A DNA stretch of 64,000 nt from Salinispora oceanensis (lineage in GTDB: Bacteria; Actinomycetota; Actinomycetes; Mycobacteriales; Micromonosporaceae), in the NCBI RefSeq assembly GCF_000383575.1, contig NZ_KB911579.1:1122221-1186220 (forward strand), written 5' to 3'. Under the pieces are notes generated by a model. The model had not been told where the DNA came from. It saw only the letters and a program-made list of their open reading frames with translations, and did not search any database. The first letter of the stretch is position 1. Every line of letters begins with the position of its first letter. Of the stretch, positions 26,231-35,835 are shown piece after piece. Both the position numbers and the translations under genes were made by a program.

Positions 26231-27826
26231 TCAGCCAACCGTGACGCGCACCGTGTGCCAACCGGTAGCGCCGTCCGGAGCCACCGGCGCGCTCCGGCCG
26301 GTCTGCGTCTCACCGGTCACGTCGGTGGCCCGAACCTGAAGCGTGTGCTCCCCCGGCGTCGCATCCCACCGCCACGACCACTGCACCCAGGTATCCACCG
26401 AGACCGTCGGCGCGAGGTCCGCCTCCCGCCAGGGCCCCTCGTCCACCCGGACCTCCACCCGCCGGATGCCCCGGTGCTGCGCCCAGGCGACACCGGCGAC
26501 CACCACCTCCCCCGCCACCAGCCGGCTCCGCCGCCGGGGCGTGTCGATCCGCGACTGGGTCTTCACCGGGCCCTGCGCCGACCAGCCGCGCGGCACCCAG
26601 TACGCGTCGAAGTCCGCGAAGCTGGTCAACTCCAGCTCGGTGACCCACTTACAGGCCGACACGTAGCCGTACAGGCCCGGCACCACCATCCGGACCGGGA
26701 AGCCGTGCTCGACCGGCAGCGGCTCACCGTTCATACCGACCGCCAGTAGCGCGTCCCGGCCGTCCCGCAGCACCGCCGTGGGGGTGCCGCAGGTCCAGCC
26801 GTCAACCGACCGCCCAACAACCTGATCCGCGCCCGGCAGCGGATCCGCCTCGGCCAACAGCTCCCGCAGCGGCACCCCCAGCCAGCGGGCATTGCCGATC
26901 AGGTCACCGCCGACCTCGTTCGACACGCAGGCCAACGTGACATACCGCTCGACTAGCGGCCGGGCCAGCAGGTCGGCGAAGCTGAGGGTGATCGGGTTAC
27001 GGACCCGGCCGTGGATGCGCAACTGCCAGGTGGCCGGATCAACCTGTGGCACCACCAGGGCGGTGTCGATCCGGTAGAAGCCGGATCTGGGCGTGACGTA
27101 GGAGGCGAGCTGGGGCAGGTCCAGGTCGGCGCCGGCCGGCACCGCGGCGGCCGGCGAGGCCGGGGCCGGCAGCACGACCGCCGCCCGGGCCGCCGACACT
27201 CCCCGGCGGCCGCTCAGCCAACGGCCGCCGACACCGGCTGCCCCCGCCGCACCGAGCAGCAGCCCACTCGCGGTGAGGAACCGTCGCCGGGACTCCGGAC
27301 TCGGCCCCACGGCCTGCTCCTGGGCAGCCGACCCGGAACCCGGCGCACCGGAATCGGCCGGCGGGGTGGGGGCGGACCAGGGCCAGGGATCCAACTCCAA
27401 CGGGCCCTGGATGAACGCCCAGAGCACCAACCCACCGAGGCTGCCCCCGGCCAACGCCGGCAGAGCGTCGGCGAATTCCGCGCCGGCCCGGGTCAGGGCG
27501 GCGAATGCCCCCAGCGCCGTGAACGCCGTGACACCGGCAAACCCGTACGCCAGGTGCCGCCGGGACAGGACGCCGAGCAACGCGGCGAAGCCGGCCAACA
27601 GCAGGGCCGTACCGACCAACAGCGCGACCTTGTCGTAGCTGCCGAATAACGCGATGCCGAAGTGTTTGAGTGGCTCCGGCACGGTGTCGACCACCAGCCC
27701 GCCGACGGCTACCAGGGGAGCGGAACGGGGGCCGGTCAACACCGCGACAAGCTCCGCCGAGCCGATCGCCACCGCAGCGGCGATCATCCCGGCCAAAGCG
27801 GCGTGGCGACGGGTCGTACTGGTCAC
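26231..27826 (-). CDS. Membrane-anchored molybdopterin-dependent oxidoreductase (sulfite oxidase family) with internal Tat-like motif
   Basis: 531 residues. Up to four hydrophobic segments span about residues 8-145, followed by a Pro-rich linker and then SRRRFLTASGLLLGAAG at about 179, a twin-arginine-like signal inside the chain. The catalytic part is of the sulfite oxidase/YedY type: the Moco-binding Cys is in VTLACVSNEVGG (about residue 300), then WLGVPLRELL, GFPVRMVVPGLYGY, KWVTELELT and the C-terminal Ig-like dimerisation domain (VRVDEGPWREADL). The start GTG at 27826 is chosen over a TTG at 27844. It is probably exported with the Moco domain outside the membrane. Electron acceptor and substrate are unknown. 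Confidence 0.85.
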   Translation of the reverse strand: MTSTTRRHAALAGMIAAAVAIGSAELVAVLTGPRSAPLVAVGGLVVDTVPEPLKHFGIALFGSYDKVALLVGTALLLAGFAALLGVLSRRHLAYGFAGVTAFTALGAFAALTRAGAEFADALPALAGGSLGGLVLWAFIQGPLELDPWPWSAPTPPADSGAPGSGSAAQEQAVGPSPESRRRFLTASGLLLGAAGAAGVGGRWLSGRRGVSAARAAVVLPAPASPAAAVPAGADLDLPQLASYVTPRSGFYRIDTALVVPQVDPATWQLRIHGRVRNPITLSFADLLARPLVERYVTLACVSNEVGGDLIGNARWLGVPLRELLAEADPLPGADQVVGRSVDGWTCGTPTAVLRDGRDALLAVGMNGEPLPVEHGFPVRMVVPGLYGYVSACKWVTELELTSFADFDAYWVPRGWSAQGPVKTQSRIDTPRRRSRLVAGEVVVAGVAWAQHRGIRRVEVRVDEGPWREADLAPTVSVDTWVQWSWRWDATPGEHTLQVRATDVTGETQTGRSAPVAPDGATGWHTVRVTVG

Positions 27827-27898
27827 GCGGACCAGTGTTTCCAATCTCGGTCCGCGTCGGTAGTCACGTCAGCGTTCCGTAAGCAGTCCGAAAGACGC

Positions 27899-27936
27899 GT
27901 CGGGGCGCGTCGCCACTGTGGACGACGCGCCCCGAC
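27899..27936 (-). terminator. Terminator of the groES-groEL operon
   Basis: A perfect 14-bp stem (27899-27912 with 27923-27936) around a 10-nt loop lies 18 nt beyond the groEL stop codon. On the minus strand it is followed by TCTTTC, a short U-rich tail. Confidence 0.85.
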
Positions 27937-27953
27937 CGAGCGTCCGGCGTGGG

Positions 27954-29657
<1,704 letters not shown>

Positions 29658-29966
29658 CTACTTCTCGATGACCGCGAGGACGTCGCGGGCGGAGAGCACC
29701 AGGTACTCCTCGCCGGCGTACTTGACCTCGGTGCCGCCGTACTTCGAGTAGAGGACGGTGTCGCCGACCTTGACGTCGATCGGCACACGGTTGCCCTTGT
29801 CGTCGATCCGGCCCGGGCCGACAGCGAGGACAGTGCCCTCCTGCGGCTTCTCCTTGGCGGTGTCGGGAATCACGATGCCCGACGCCGTGGTGGTCTCAGC
29901 CTCATTCGCCTGGACCACGATGCGGTCCTCGAGCGGCTTGATCGCAACCTTGGTCGCGGTAGTCAC
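29658..29966 (-). CDS. groES: Co-chaperonin GroES
   Basis: 102 residues, the lid of the GroEL cage. Family blocks: [17 protein letters not shown], the mobile loop [28 protein letters not shown] and [15 protein letters not shown]. The ribosome site AGGAGG sits only 2 nt before an ATG at 29972 but 8 nt before the GTG at 29966, so the GTG ([14 protein letters not shown]) is the likelier start. First gene of the operon, with a leader of about 165 nt after a promoter flanked by two CIRCE operators. It should be heat-inducible through HrcA. Confidence 0.95.
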   Translation of the reverse strand: MTTATKVAIKPLEDRIVVQANEAETTTASGIVIPDTAKEKPQEGTVLAVGPGRIDDKGNRVPIDVKVGDTVLYSKYGGTEVKYAGEEYLVLSARDVLAVIEK

Positions 29967-30106
29967 GGGCATACCCTCCTGGGGTACTTGGTTTCGTTGC
30001 CGACCGGTAATCGGCCAGCTCAATCTGCCACATGCCACCGGGCGGGGCCGTCGTCGCGGGTGCCGGTCCGCCTGGCGTTAACCTGCCGGGCACCAGGGCC
30101 CGGAGG

Positions 30107-30133
30107 TTGGCACCCTCAGGTCGAGAGTGCTAA
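30107..30133. promoter_or_regulatory. CIRCE operator, promoter-proximal copy
   Basis: On the minus strand TTAGCACTC - 9 nt - GGGTGCCAA, against the consensus TTAGCACTC-N9-GAGTGCTAA: the left arm is perfect and the right arm matches 7 of 9. It begins at about the expected groES transcription start, where HrcA binding would block initiation. Confidence 0.85.
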
Positions 30134-30137
30134 TCGC

Positions 30138-30166
30138 AGGTTATTCCTCGGCTAGCACTCCGTCAA
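30138..30166 (-). promoter_or_regulatory. groES-groEL promoter
   Basis: Minus-strand TTGACG (30161-30166), spacer of exactly 17 nt, then TAACCT (30138-30143): a good primary-sigma promoter. The start would fall near 30131. The -35 lies inside the distal CIRCE and the start lies inside the proximal one. The whole gap 29967-30278 otherwise contains only the groES leader and the upstream region of the divergent methyltransferase gene. Confidence 0.75.
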
Positions 30167-30178
30167 GGAGAGTGCCAA
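30152..30178. promoter_or_regulatory. CIRCE operator, distal copy
   Basis: CTAGCACTC - 9 nt - GAGTGCCAA on the plus strand, matching 8 of 9 in each arm of the consensus. It covers the -35 box and part of the spacer of the groES promoter. Its centre lies 45 bp from that of the proximal copy. Confidence 0.85.
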
Positions 30179-30278
30179 CGAACCGCCCAACGCGTCGCGC
30201 GGACGAGTGAGGTGGGCCGGCGCACGCCCGGCGGCACCCCGACTCCGGGCCCCGCGTACCAGCCGGAAGAATGGCGGG

Positions 30279-31499
30279 GTGGACCTGGGACAGCTGGCGC
30301 GGCTGCGTACCCCCGCGGGGTCGGCAGCGCTCGCGGCGGCGACCGCGGTGGCCGGGGGCGACCCACTGGCCGCGGCGGCGGCACTTCGCTCCGCCGGGCT
30401 TCCGGCCGACCTGGCCGCGGCGGCGCTGACCCAGGCCGAGCTGCGCCGTCGTGCGGTGGGCAAGTTCGGTCCGGGAGCCGCCGACCTGTTCTTCACCCGG
30501 GCCGGCCTGGAGCAGGCCACCCGTCAGGTGGTGGCACGGCGCCGCGCCGAACGGGTGCGCGCCAGCGGCGTCCGCGCCCTGGCCGACCTCGGCTGCGGAA
30601 TCGGCGCCGATGCGCTCGCCGCCGCCCGGGCCGGGATCCGGGTGTACGGGGTGGAGGCCGACCCGCTCACCGCCGCGACCGCCACCGCGAACGCCGAGGC
30701 CACCGGCCTCGCCGAACGCTTCACCGTCACCCAGGGGGACGCGACCACCTTCGATCTCAACCAGGTGGACGGGGTCTTCTGTGACCCCGCCCGCCGGGCC
30801 TCCGGTCGACGGATCTTCAACCCGAACGCCTACTCCCCACCCTGGGACTTCGTGCTCTCCCTGACCGAGCGGGTGCCACGGACGGTGGTCAAGGTGGCAC
30901 CCGGCCTGGACCACGCACTGATCCCACCCGACGCGGAGGCGGAGTGGGTCAGCGTCAACGGCGACCTGGTCGAGGCCGCCCTGTGGTGCGGCGAGTTCGC
31001 GACGGTGGCCCGCCGCGCGACCGTGCTGCGAGAGGAGCCGCCAACCGCCACCACCGGCCCGGTCGGACCCGCCACGAGGGTGCACGAGCTGACCGGCTCC
31101 CGCGTCGCCGAAGCCCCGGTCGGGCCGGTTCGCCGCTACGTCTACGACCCGGACCCGGCGGTGGTCCGCGCACACCTCGTCGCCGAGCTGGCCGGCGCCC
31201 TCGACGCCACCCTCGCCGACCCGACAATCGCCTACCTGTACGCCGACACTCCCACGCCGACCCCCTTCGCCCGCTGCCTGGAGATCACCGACGTGCTGCC
31301 GTTCTCGCTGAAGCGGCTTCGCGCCCTGCTGCGCGAGCGGCGGGTCGGCCGGGTGGAGATCCGCAAGCGGGGCTCGGCCCTCGAGCCGGAGAAGCTCCGC
31401 CGCGATCTGCGGTTGACCGGCGACCAGCCGGCGAGCCTCGTGCTGACCCGGGTGGACGGCGCCCCCACGGTGCTTATCTGCCGTCCGGCCACCAGCTAG
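30279..31499 (+). CDS. Class I SAM-dependent methyltransferase with THUMP-like C-terminal domain
   Basis: 406 residues. The N-terminal helical part (VDLGQLARLRTPAGSAAL, FFTRAGLEQATRQVVA) precedes the SAM site ALADLGCGIGADALAAARAG with the acidic residue in YGVEADP. Motif IV reads VFCDPARRASGRR, and the C-terminal part (LPFSLKRLRALLRERRVGRV then EIRKRG) resembles the THUMP-like module of a bacterial methyltransferase family of unknown substrate. RNA is a likely target, by fold only. The GTG at 30279 is the probable start. It is divergent from groES and could be affected by HrcA binding to the shared region. Confidence 0.82.
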   Translation: MDLGQLARLRTPAGSAALAAATAVAGGDPLAAAAALRSAGLPADLAAAALTQAELRRRAVGKFGPGAADLFFTRAGLEQATRQVVARRRAERVRASGVRALADLGCGIGADALAAARAGIRVYGVEADPLTAATATANAEATGLAERFTVTQGDATTFDLNQVDGVFCDPARRASGRRIFNPNAYSPPWDFVLSLTERVPRTVVKVAPGLDHALIPPDAEAEWVSVNGDLVEAALWCGEFATVARRATVLREEPPTATTGPVGPATRVHELTGSRVAEAPVGPVRRYVYDPDPAVVRAHLVAELAGALDATLADPTIAYLYADTPTPTPFARCLEITDVLPFSLKRLRALLRERRVGRVEIRKRGSALEPEKLRRDLRLTGDQPASLVLTRVDGAPTVLICRPATS

Positions 31500-31502
31500 C
31501 GT
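31497..31502 (+). promoter_or_regulatory. -10-like element of the YbaK-type gene
   Basis: TAGCGT, overlapping the stop codon of the upstream methyltransferase gene, ends 6 nt before the GTG at 31509. It fits TANNNT with leaderless spacing. Confidence 0.4.
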
Positions 31503-31508
31503 GATGGT

Positions 31509-31991
31509 GTGGCACGACGACAGGCTACGCCGGCGACCACGCTGCTGAACCAGCGGAAAGTCAGGTACCGCACCCATCCGTACGACGTCCCGGCGGACGC
31601 CCCGAACTACGGAGCACTTGTTGCGGCGACGCTCGGCCTGCCGGCGGACCGCGTGTTCAAGTCACTGGTAGCCGTGGCCGATGGCGCGCTCACCATCGTG
31701 GTCGTCCCGGTGACCGGCGAACTCGGCCTCAAAGCCCTGGCCGCCGCGGTGGGCGCCAAACGGGCCGGGCTAGCCGACCGGGTCACGGCCGAACGTGCCA
31801 CCGGGTACGTGCGCGGCGGCATCAGTCCGCTCGGACAGCGACGCAACCTGCCGACCGTGCTCGACGAAAGCGCCCTGCACCACGAGACCATCTACGTCTC
31901 GGCTGGCCGCCGGGGGCTCCAGCTGGAACTGGCCCCGCAGGACCTGGTCGCCCTCACCAACGCCCGTACGGCACGGGTCGCCGCCACCTAG
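31509..31991 (+). CDS. ybaK: Cys-tRNA(Pro)/Cys-tRNA(Cys) deacylase, YbaK/EbsC type
   Basis: 160 residues. Clears mischarged tRNA in the cytoplasm (editing-domain family shared with ProRS INS). Family blocks: YDVPADAPNYGALVAATLGL, VFKSLVAVADG with the conserved Lys, KRAGLADRVTAERATGYVRG-type segment, GGISPLGQRRNLPTVLDES and the C-terminal RRGLQLELAPQDLV. Length is normal. The GTG at 31509 follows the methyltransferase stop by 9 nt, with no ribosome site. Co-transcription or its own leaderless start are both possible. Confidence 0.9.
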   Translation: MARRQATPATTLLNQRKVRYRTHPYDVPADAPNYGALVAATLGLPADRVFKSLVAVADGALTIVVVPVTGELGLKALAAAVGAKRAGLADRVTAERATGYVRGGISPLGQRRNLPTVLDESALHHETIYVSAGRRGLQLELAPQDLVALTNARTARVAAT

Positions 31992-32137
31992 CCCAGCGGC
32001 CAACCCGCACTCTGGCCTGGGGCCCTGGTCGGATGCGGGCTGATCGCACCACTCTCCCGAAGCGCCGGCTACGTCCGACGCGGCCTAGCGGCTTGCCGCC
32101 CAGGACTGGCCCCGAGTGGACCGGCCACCGGCCTGGC

Positions 32138-32875
32138 TCAGGCTCGCCGGATCATGATGTGCAGGGTGGCGGCGAAGCCGAGGACGCACCACGCGACCAG
32201 GACCGCGTACGGCCCGGCCGGGACGCCTTCCGGGCCGGCGGTGAGGGAGTCGCGGACCACCTGCGCCATGTGTTGGAACGGCAGCACCTGATGGACCGTC
32301 TGGAGCCACTCCGGGAGCCGGTCGGCGGGAAAGTTGATCGGCGAGAACATCAACGCGATGAAGACGATGAGCTGGGTCACCATGTTCGTCACCGGTGGCG
32401 CGGCCGCGTAGGCGATCGCGAGGCCGACGGTGGTCGCGGCGAGCGCGACCAGGACCGCGGCGGGTACGGCCAGCCAGCTCACTCGAAGGGTGAGATCAAA
32501 ACGCAGTACCGCGACCAGTAGCCCGAGGCGCAGTCCCGGCGCCCCGACGACCAACCAGGTGGTGACCTCCGAGACCACCACCGCGGTCCGCGGTACGGGC
32601 AGTGTCTGGTGGTAGGTGAAGGTGCCCTCGGTCTTCGCGGTGGCGACCAGTTGCGGCGCCATCACCATCCCGATCGTGATCAGGCCCAGGGTCGGCGCCC
32701 CGGTGGCGAGGTAGCGCGCGGTGGCCGAGTCGATCTGCGGCAGCAGGAAGGCGAACCCGAGGACGATCCCCACCGAGAGGAAGATCTGGACGACCAGCAC
32801 CAGCGAGAGCAGGTAGCGCAGCCGGATCGCCGACCAGCGCAGCAGGAGCAGGTAGCTACGAAACCAGTGTCGCAT
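32138..32875 (-). CDS. ABC-2 type transporter permease
   Basis: 245 residues with six membrane segments (about 15-45, 55-75, 100-125, 135-160, 170-185, 220-240). Features of ABC-2 exporters: a TFTYHQTLPVPRTAVVVSEV coupling region, FSPINFPADRLPEWLQTVHQ and LPFQHMAQVVRDSL. Its start overlaps the end of the ATPase gene by 20 nt. With that ATPase it should form a drug or lipid exporter; the cargo is unknown. It is convergent with the YbaK-type gene. Confidence 0.88.
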   Translation of the reverse strand: MRHWFRSYLLLLRWSAIRLRYLLSLVLVVQIFLSVGIVLGFAFLLPQIDSATARYLATGAPTLGLITIGMVMAPQLVATAKTEGTFTYHQTLPVPRTAVVVSEVTTWLVVGAPGLRLGLLVAVLRFDLTLRVSWLAVPAAVLVALAATTVGLAIAYAAAPPVTNMVTQLIVFIALMFSPINFPADRLPEWLQTVHQVLPFQHMAQVVRDSLTAGPEGVPAGPYAVLVAWCVLGFAATLHIMIRRA

Positions 32876-33767
32876 CAGGGTTGGTCTCCGGGTTCGCGGT
32901 CAGGGTGAGGTAGAACTCTTCGAGGCCGACGGGGTTGAGCGAAAAGCGGCTGGTCATTGACGCCGCCCAGGCCACCGCGAGCTGCGCGTTCTCCGCGGCG
33001 AGGGTGATGGTGAGCCGGCCGTCCGCCCGGCTGGTGCGCAGCGCCCAGGCCGGCACCGTCGGTGCGGCGGTCCCGATCACCTCCAGGCGCAACTGTCGGT
33101 CCGGGGCCAGCGCGGCCGGCGGGCCGGTGGCGGTGACCCGGCCGTGGTTGAGGATCATCACCGTGTCGATCACCCGTTCGGCCTCGGCGATGTTGTGGGT
33201 GACCAGGACGACTCCGTGCCCCGCCGCGGCCAGTTCCCGAACCTGTGCCCAGAGCAGGCGCCGACGGGCCGGGTCCACGTCGTTGGTGGGTTCGTCCAAC
33301 ATGATCAATTGACCCGGCTCGACGACCGCCATGCAGAACGCGGTGAGCCGCCGCACCCCGCCGGAGAGGCGTTCGCCGGGCTGGTCCGCCCACCGCTCGA
33401 TGTCCAGGGCGGCGAGCAGTTCGGTTGTCCGGCGTCGTACCGCCCGGCGGTGACCACCGCGGATCCTGCCGATGCTCTCGATCGCCTGGCGGACGGTGAC
33501 ACCGGTGAGTGGGGCGTGGGCCTGCGGCTGGAACGAACAGACCGCGCGCGCCCAGGCGGGTTCGGCGACCGGGTCCCGGCCGAGCAGGGTGATCGTGCCG
33601 CCGGTTGGTCGAGCCAGGCCGACGACCTGGTTCAGCAGGGTGGTCTTGCCGGCGCCGTTATGTCCGAGCAGGCCGAGGGTTTCGCCCGCGGCCACCGCCA
33701 GGCTGATGCCGTCGTTGGCGCGCACCCCACGGCGATAGACCTTGGTCAGGTTGTCGAGGTACAGCAT
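32856..33767 (-). CDS. ABC exporter ATP-binding protein
   Basis: 303 residues. Walker A GHNGAGKTTL, Q-loop VCSFQPQAHAPLTG, signature RLSGGVRRLTAF, Walker B LIMLDEPTNDVDP and switch His in VLVTHNIAEAE are all present. The C-terminal ~80 residues are a small alpha/beta extension usual in ABC-2 exporters. The signature has VRR where most have QRR/QQR. The start ATG at 33767 faces the TetR gene across an 85-nt operator-rich gap, so repression by that regulator is likely. Confidence 0.9.
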   Translation of the reverse strand: MLYLDNLTKVYRRGVRANDGISLAVAAGETLGLLGHNGAGKTTLLNQVVGLARPTGGTITLLGRDPVAEPAWARAVCSFQPQAHAPLTGVTVRQAIESIGRIRGGHRRAVRRRTTELLAALDIERWADQPGERLSGGVRRLTAFCMAVVEPGQLIMLDEPTNDVDPARRRLLWAQVRELAAAGHGVVLVTHNIAEAERVIDTVMILNHGRVTATGPPAALAPDRQLRLEVIGTAAPTVPAWALRTSRADGRLTITLAAENAQLAVAWAASMTSRFSLNPVGLEEFYLTLTANPETNPDATLVS

Positions 33768-33788
33768 GAGGACTCCGAATACCGATTA

Positions 33789-33810
33789 GTATCTGGATAC
33801 CAGACGGTAT
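33789..33810. promoter_or_regulatory. Candidate TetR operator between the exporter and regulator genes
   Basis: Two overlapping inverted repeats: GTATC-TG-GATAC (33789-33800) and ATACC-AGAC-GGTAT (33797-33810). They lie midway between the divergent start codons in a distinctly AT-richer stretch, where a TetR protein would control both genes. Confidence 0.65.
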
Positions 33811-33852
33811 GCAAGTACTGGGGCGTATGTCAATGGGGTAGGTTCGGTACCC

Positions 33853-34443
33853 ATGGCGGAACGACTCACCCGGGCACAGCGACAGGAACTCACTCGGGCC
33901 CGCCTACTGGACGCCGCGGAGGCCCGGTTCGGCGACCGCGGGATTCACCAGACCTCACTGGATGAGATCGCCGCCTCCGTCGGCCTGACCAAGGGCGCCA
34001 TCTACGCGAACTTCAGCAGCAAGAACGACCTCATCGCGGCGATCCTGGAGCGCAAGGTCGGCAGCCCCGAAGAACCGCTCCCGATCCAGTCCCTGGCCAC
34101 CTGGGCGGCCCGCCTCGGCGACAGCTTTGAGTCCAACGCGGATCGCGCTGAGACGCGTCGCTTCGCGCTGGCACTCATCGAGTTCTGGCTCCACGGCATG
34201 CGCAACGAAGCCACCCGAGTGCTCCTGGCCCAGTGGCTCCGGACCGTCCGCGAAGCCAACGCCCAGGACGCCGCCACCCTGACCGGCGCCGACCTCCCCC
34301 TCCCCGCCGACCAGCTGGCCACCCTGCTCCTGGCGCTCGACATCGGTGTTGGCCTCCAACGTCTACTGGACCCCGAGGCGGTACCGGCCGAGGTCTACAC
34401 CGCCGGCGTCGAGGCGATTCTGGGGCGCGAACACCCGAAGTGA
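33853..34443 (+). CDS. TetR-family transcriptional regulator
   Basis: 196 residues. The N-terminal helix-turn-helix is typical: RLLDAAEARFGDRGIHQTSL, then IAASVGLTKGAIYANFSSKN and LIAAILERK. The C-terminal ligand-binding part is helical. ATG at 33853. It is divergent from an ABC exporter gene pair, with paired inverted repeats in between, so it most likely represses that exporter and itself and responds to a transported compound. The ligand is unknown. Confidence 0.92.
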   Translation: MAERLTRAQRQELTRARLLDAAEARFGDRGIHQTSLDEIAASVGLTKGAIYANFSSKNDLIAAILERKVGSPEEPLPIQSLATWAARLGDSFESNADRAETRRFALALIEFWLHGMRNEATRVLLAQWLRTVREANAQDAATLTGADLPLPADQLATLLLALDIGVGLQRLLDPEAVPAEVYTAGVEAILGREHPK

Positions 34444-34511
34444 CCCATGCCGGTGACCACACCGGGCAAGGACCCGGCGGACCGGACCCCGTCACAGCTC
34501 AAGACCACGAC

Positions 34512-34592
34512 GTTGCCGAATTGTTACTGCCGGCAACAAACTCATGACCTCGCCACTCTTGTGTCCTCCAGGGATCGCGGAATAGGTTGCCG
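34512..34592 (+). promoter_or_regulatory. Candidate promoter/operator of the xylose-type transporter operon
   Basis: GTTGCCG (34512-34518) is inverted as CGGCAAC (34531-34537), enclosing TTGTT-N9-AACAA; GTTGCCG recurs at 34586-34592. TTGTGT (34559-34564) and TAGGTT (34583-34588) with an 18-nt spacer may be the promoter. A ROK repressor acting here is inferred from the downstream gene. Confidence 0.45.
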
Positions 34593-34640
34593 GGCACAAC
34601 AAACCATCCCCCAATCCCCCACCTGGAAAGGACCCTGCAG

Positions 34641-35729
34641 ATGCGCAAGGGTTTCCTCGCCGCTGCGACCGTCGGCCTCCTGGCCACCGGCAGCATGGCG
34701 GCCTGTGGCGACAACTCCGACGAGGAGTCGGCCGGCACGACCCCCAAGGTCGGCGTGATCCTCCCGGACAGCAAGTCCTCCGCCCGCTGGGAGGGCGCGG
34801 ACCGCAAGTTTCTGGAGGACGCCTTCAAGGAGGCCGGCGTGGAGGCCGACATCCAGAACGCGCAGGGTGACAAGACCGAGTTCCAGACCATCGCCGACCA
34901 GATGATCACCCAGGGGGTCACCGCCCTGATGATCGTCAACCTGGACTCCGGCACCGGCAAGGCCGTCCTGGACAAGGCCAAGTCGCAGGGGGTCGCCACC
35001 ATCGACTACGACCGTCTGACCCTCGGCGGCTCGGCGGAGTACTACGTCAGCTTCGACAACGAGGCCGTCGGCAAGCTCCAGGGCGAAGGCCTGATCAAGT
35101 GCCTCACCGACGGCGGGGTGCAGAACCCCTCGATCGTGTACCTGAACGGCGCGCCGACCGACAACAACGCCACCCTGTTCAAGAACGGCTACGACTCGGT
35201 TCTCAAGCCGAAGTTCGACGCCGGCGAGTACCAGCAGGTCGCGGACGACTCCGTACCGGACTGGGACAACGCGCAGGCCGCCACCATCTTCGAGCAGCAG
35301 CTCACCAAGTCCGGCGGCAAGATCGACGGAGTGCTCGCGGCGAACGACGGGCTCGGCAACGCCGCCATCTCGGTGCTGAAGAAGAACAAGCTCAACGGCA
35401 AGGTCCCGGTCACCGGCCAGGACGCCACCCCGCAGGGCCTACAGAACATCCTCGCCGGTGACCAGTGCATGACCGTCTACAAGGCGATCAAGCAGGAGGC
35501 CCAGGCCGCCGCCGAACTGGCCATCTCGCTGGCCAAGGGGGAGCGGAAGGAGACCGGCCAGACCGTCACGGACCCGGAGAGCGGCCGGGATGTGCCCGCC
35601 GTGCTGCTCACCCCCCAGGCGATCTACAAGGAGAACGTCAAGGACGTCATCGCCGACGGCTTCGTGACCAAGGACGAGGTCTGCACCGAGGCGTACGCCG
35701 AACTCTGCGCGAGCGCCGGCATCAGCTGA
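34641..35729 (+). CDS. xylF: Sugar ABC transporter substrate-binding lipoprotein (xylose-type)
   Basis: 362 residues. Lipoprotein signal: MRKGFLAAATVGLL, lipobox SMAAC (Cys22). The mature part is a periplasmic-binding type 1 fold: KVGVILPDSKSSARWEGADR, QMITQGVTALMIVNLDSGTG, VATIDYDRLTLGGSAEYYVS, SIVYLNGAPTDNNATLFKNG, VLAANDGLGNAAISVL and VTGQDATPQGLQNI. The DYDR and GQDA motifs resemble xylose-binding XylF. ATG at 34641 has AGGA 8 nt upstream. First gene of xylF-xylG-xylH followed by a ROK regulator. Sugar specificity is inferred from similarity and the ROK gene. Confidence 0.9.
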   Translation: MRKGFLAAATVGLLATGSMAACGDNSDEESAGTTPKVGVILPDSKSSARWEGADRKFLEDAFKEAGVEADIQNAQGDKTEFQTIADQMITQGVTALMIVNLDSGTGKAVLDKAKSQGVATIDYDRLTLGGSAEYYVSFDNEAVGKLQGEGLIKCLTDGGVQNPSIVYLNGAPTDNNATLFKNGYDSVLKPKFDAGEYQQVADDSVPDWDNAQAATIFEQQLTKSGGKIDGVLAANDGLGNAAISVLKKNKLNGKVPVTGQDATPQGLQNILAGDQCMTVYKAIKQEAQAAAELAISLAKGERKETGQTVTDPESGRDVPAVLLTPQAIYKENVKDVIADGFVTKDEVCTEAYAELCASAGIS

Positions 35730-35743
35730 CCTTCGCCGCGGCG

Positions 35744-35781
35744 ACGTCGCCCGGCACGGGCCACCCCGTGCCGGGCGACGT
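35744..35781 (+). terminator. Strong hairpin between xylF and xylG
   Basis: A perfect 17-bp stem (35744-35760 with 35765-35781) and loop CCAC, 15 nt beyond the xylF stop. It lies inside an operon, so it probably trims or partly terminates the message to favour the binding protein. Confidence 0.85.
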
Positions 35782-35835
35782 GTCGCCGCATCCGGTGGTA
35801 CGACGACCTCCCCTCACGTGCGTTAAGGAGTCCCC

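Noticed and set aside
25941..26261. Minus-strand frame overlapping the gap between two convergent genes
   Set aside because: Overlaps the 3' ends of both genes, Arg-rich, no ribosome site, no similarity recognised.
30141..31577. Long minus-strand frame opposite the methyltransferase
   Set aside because: Antisense shadow; it would run through the groES control region and has no family features.
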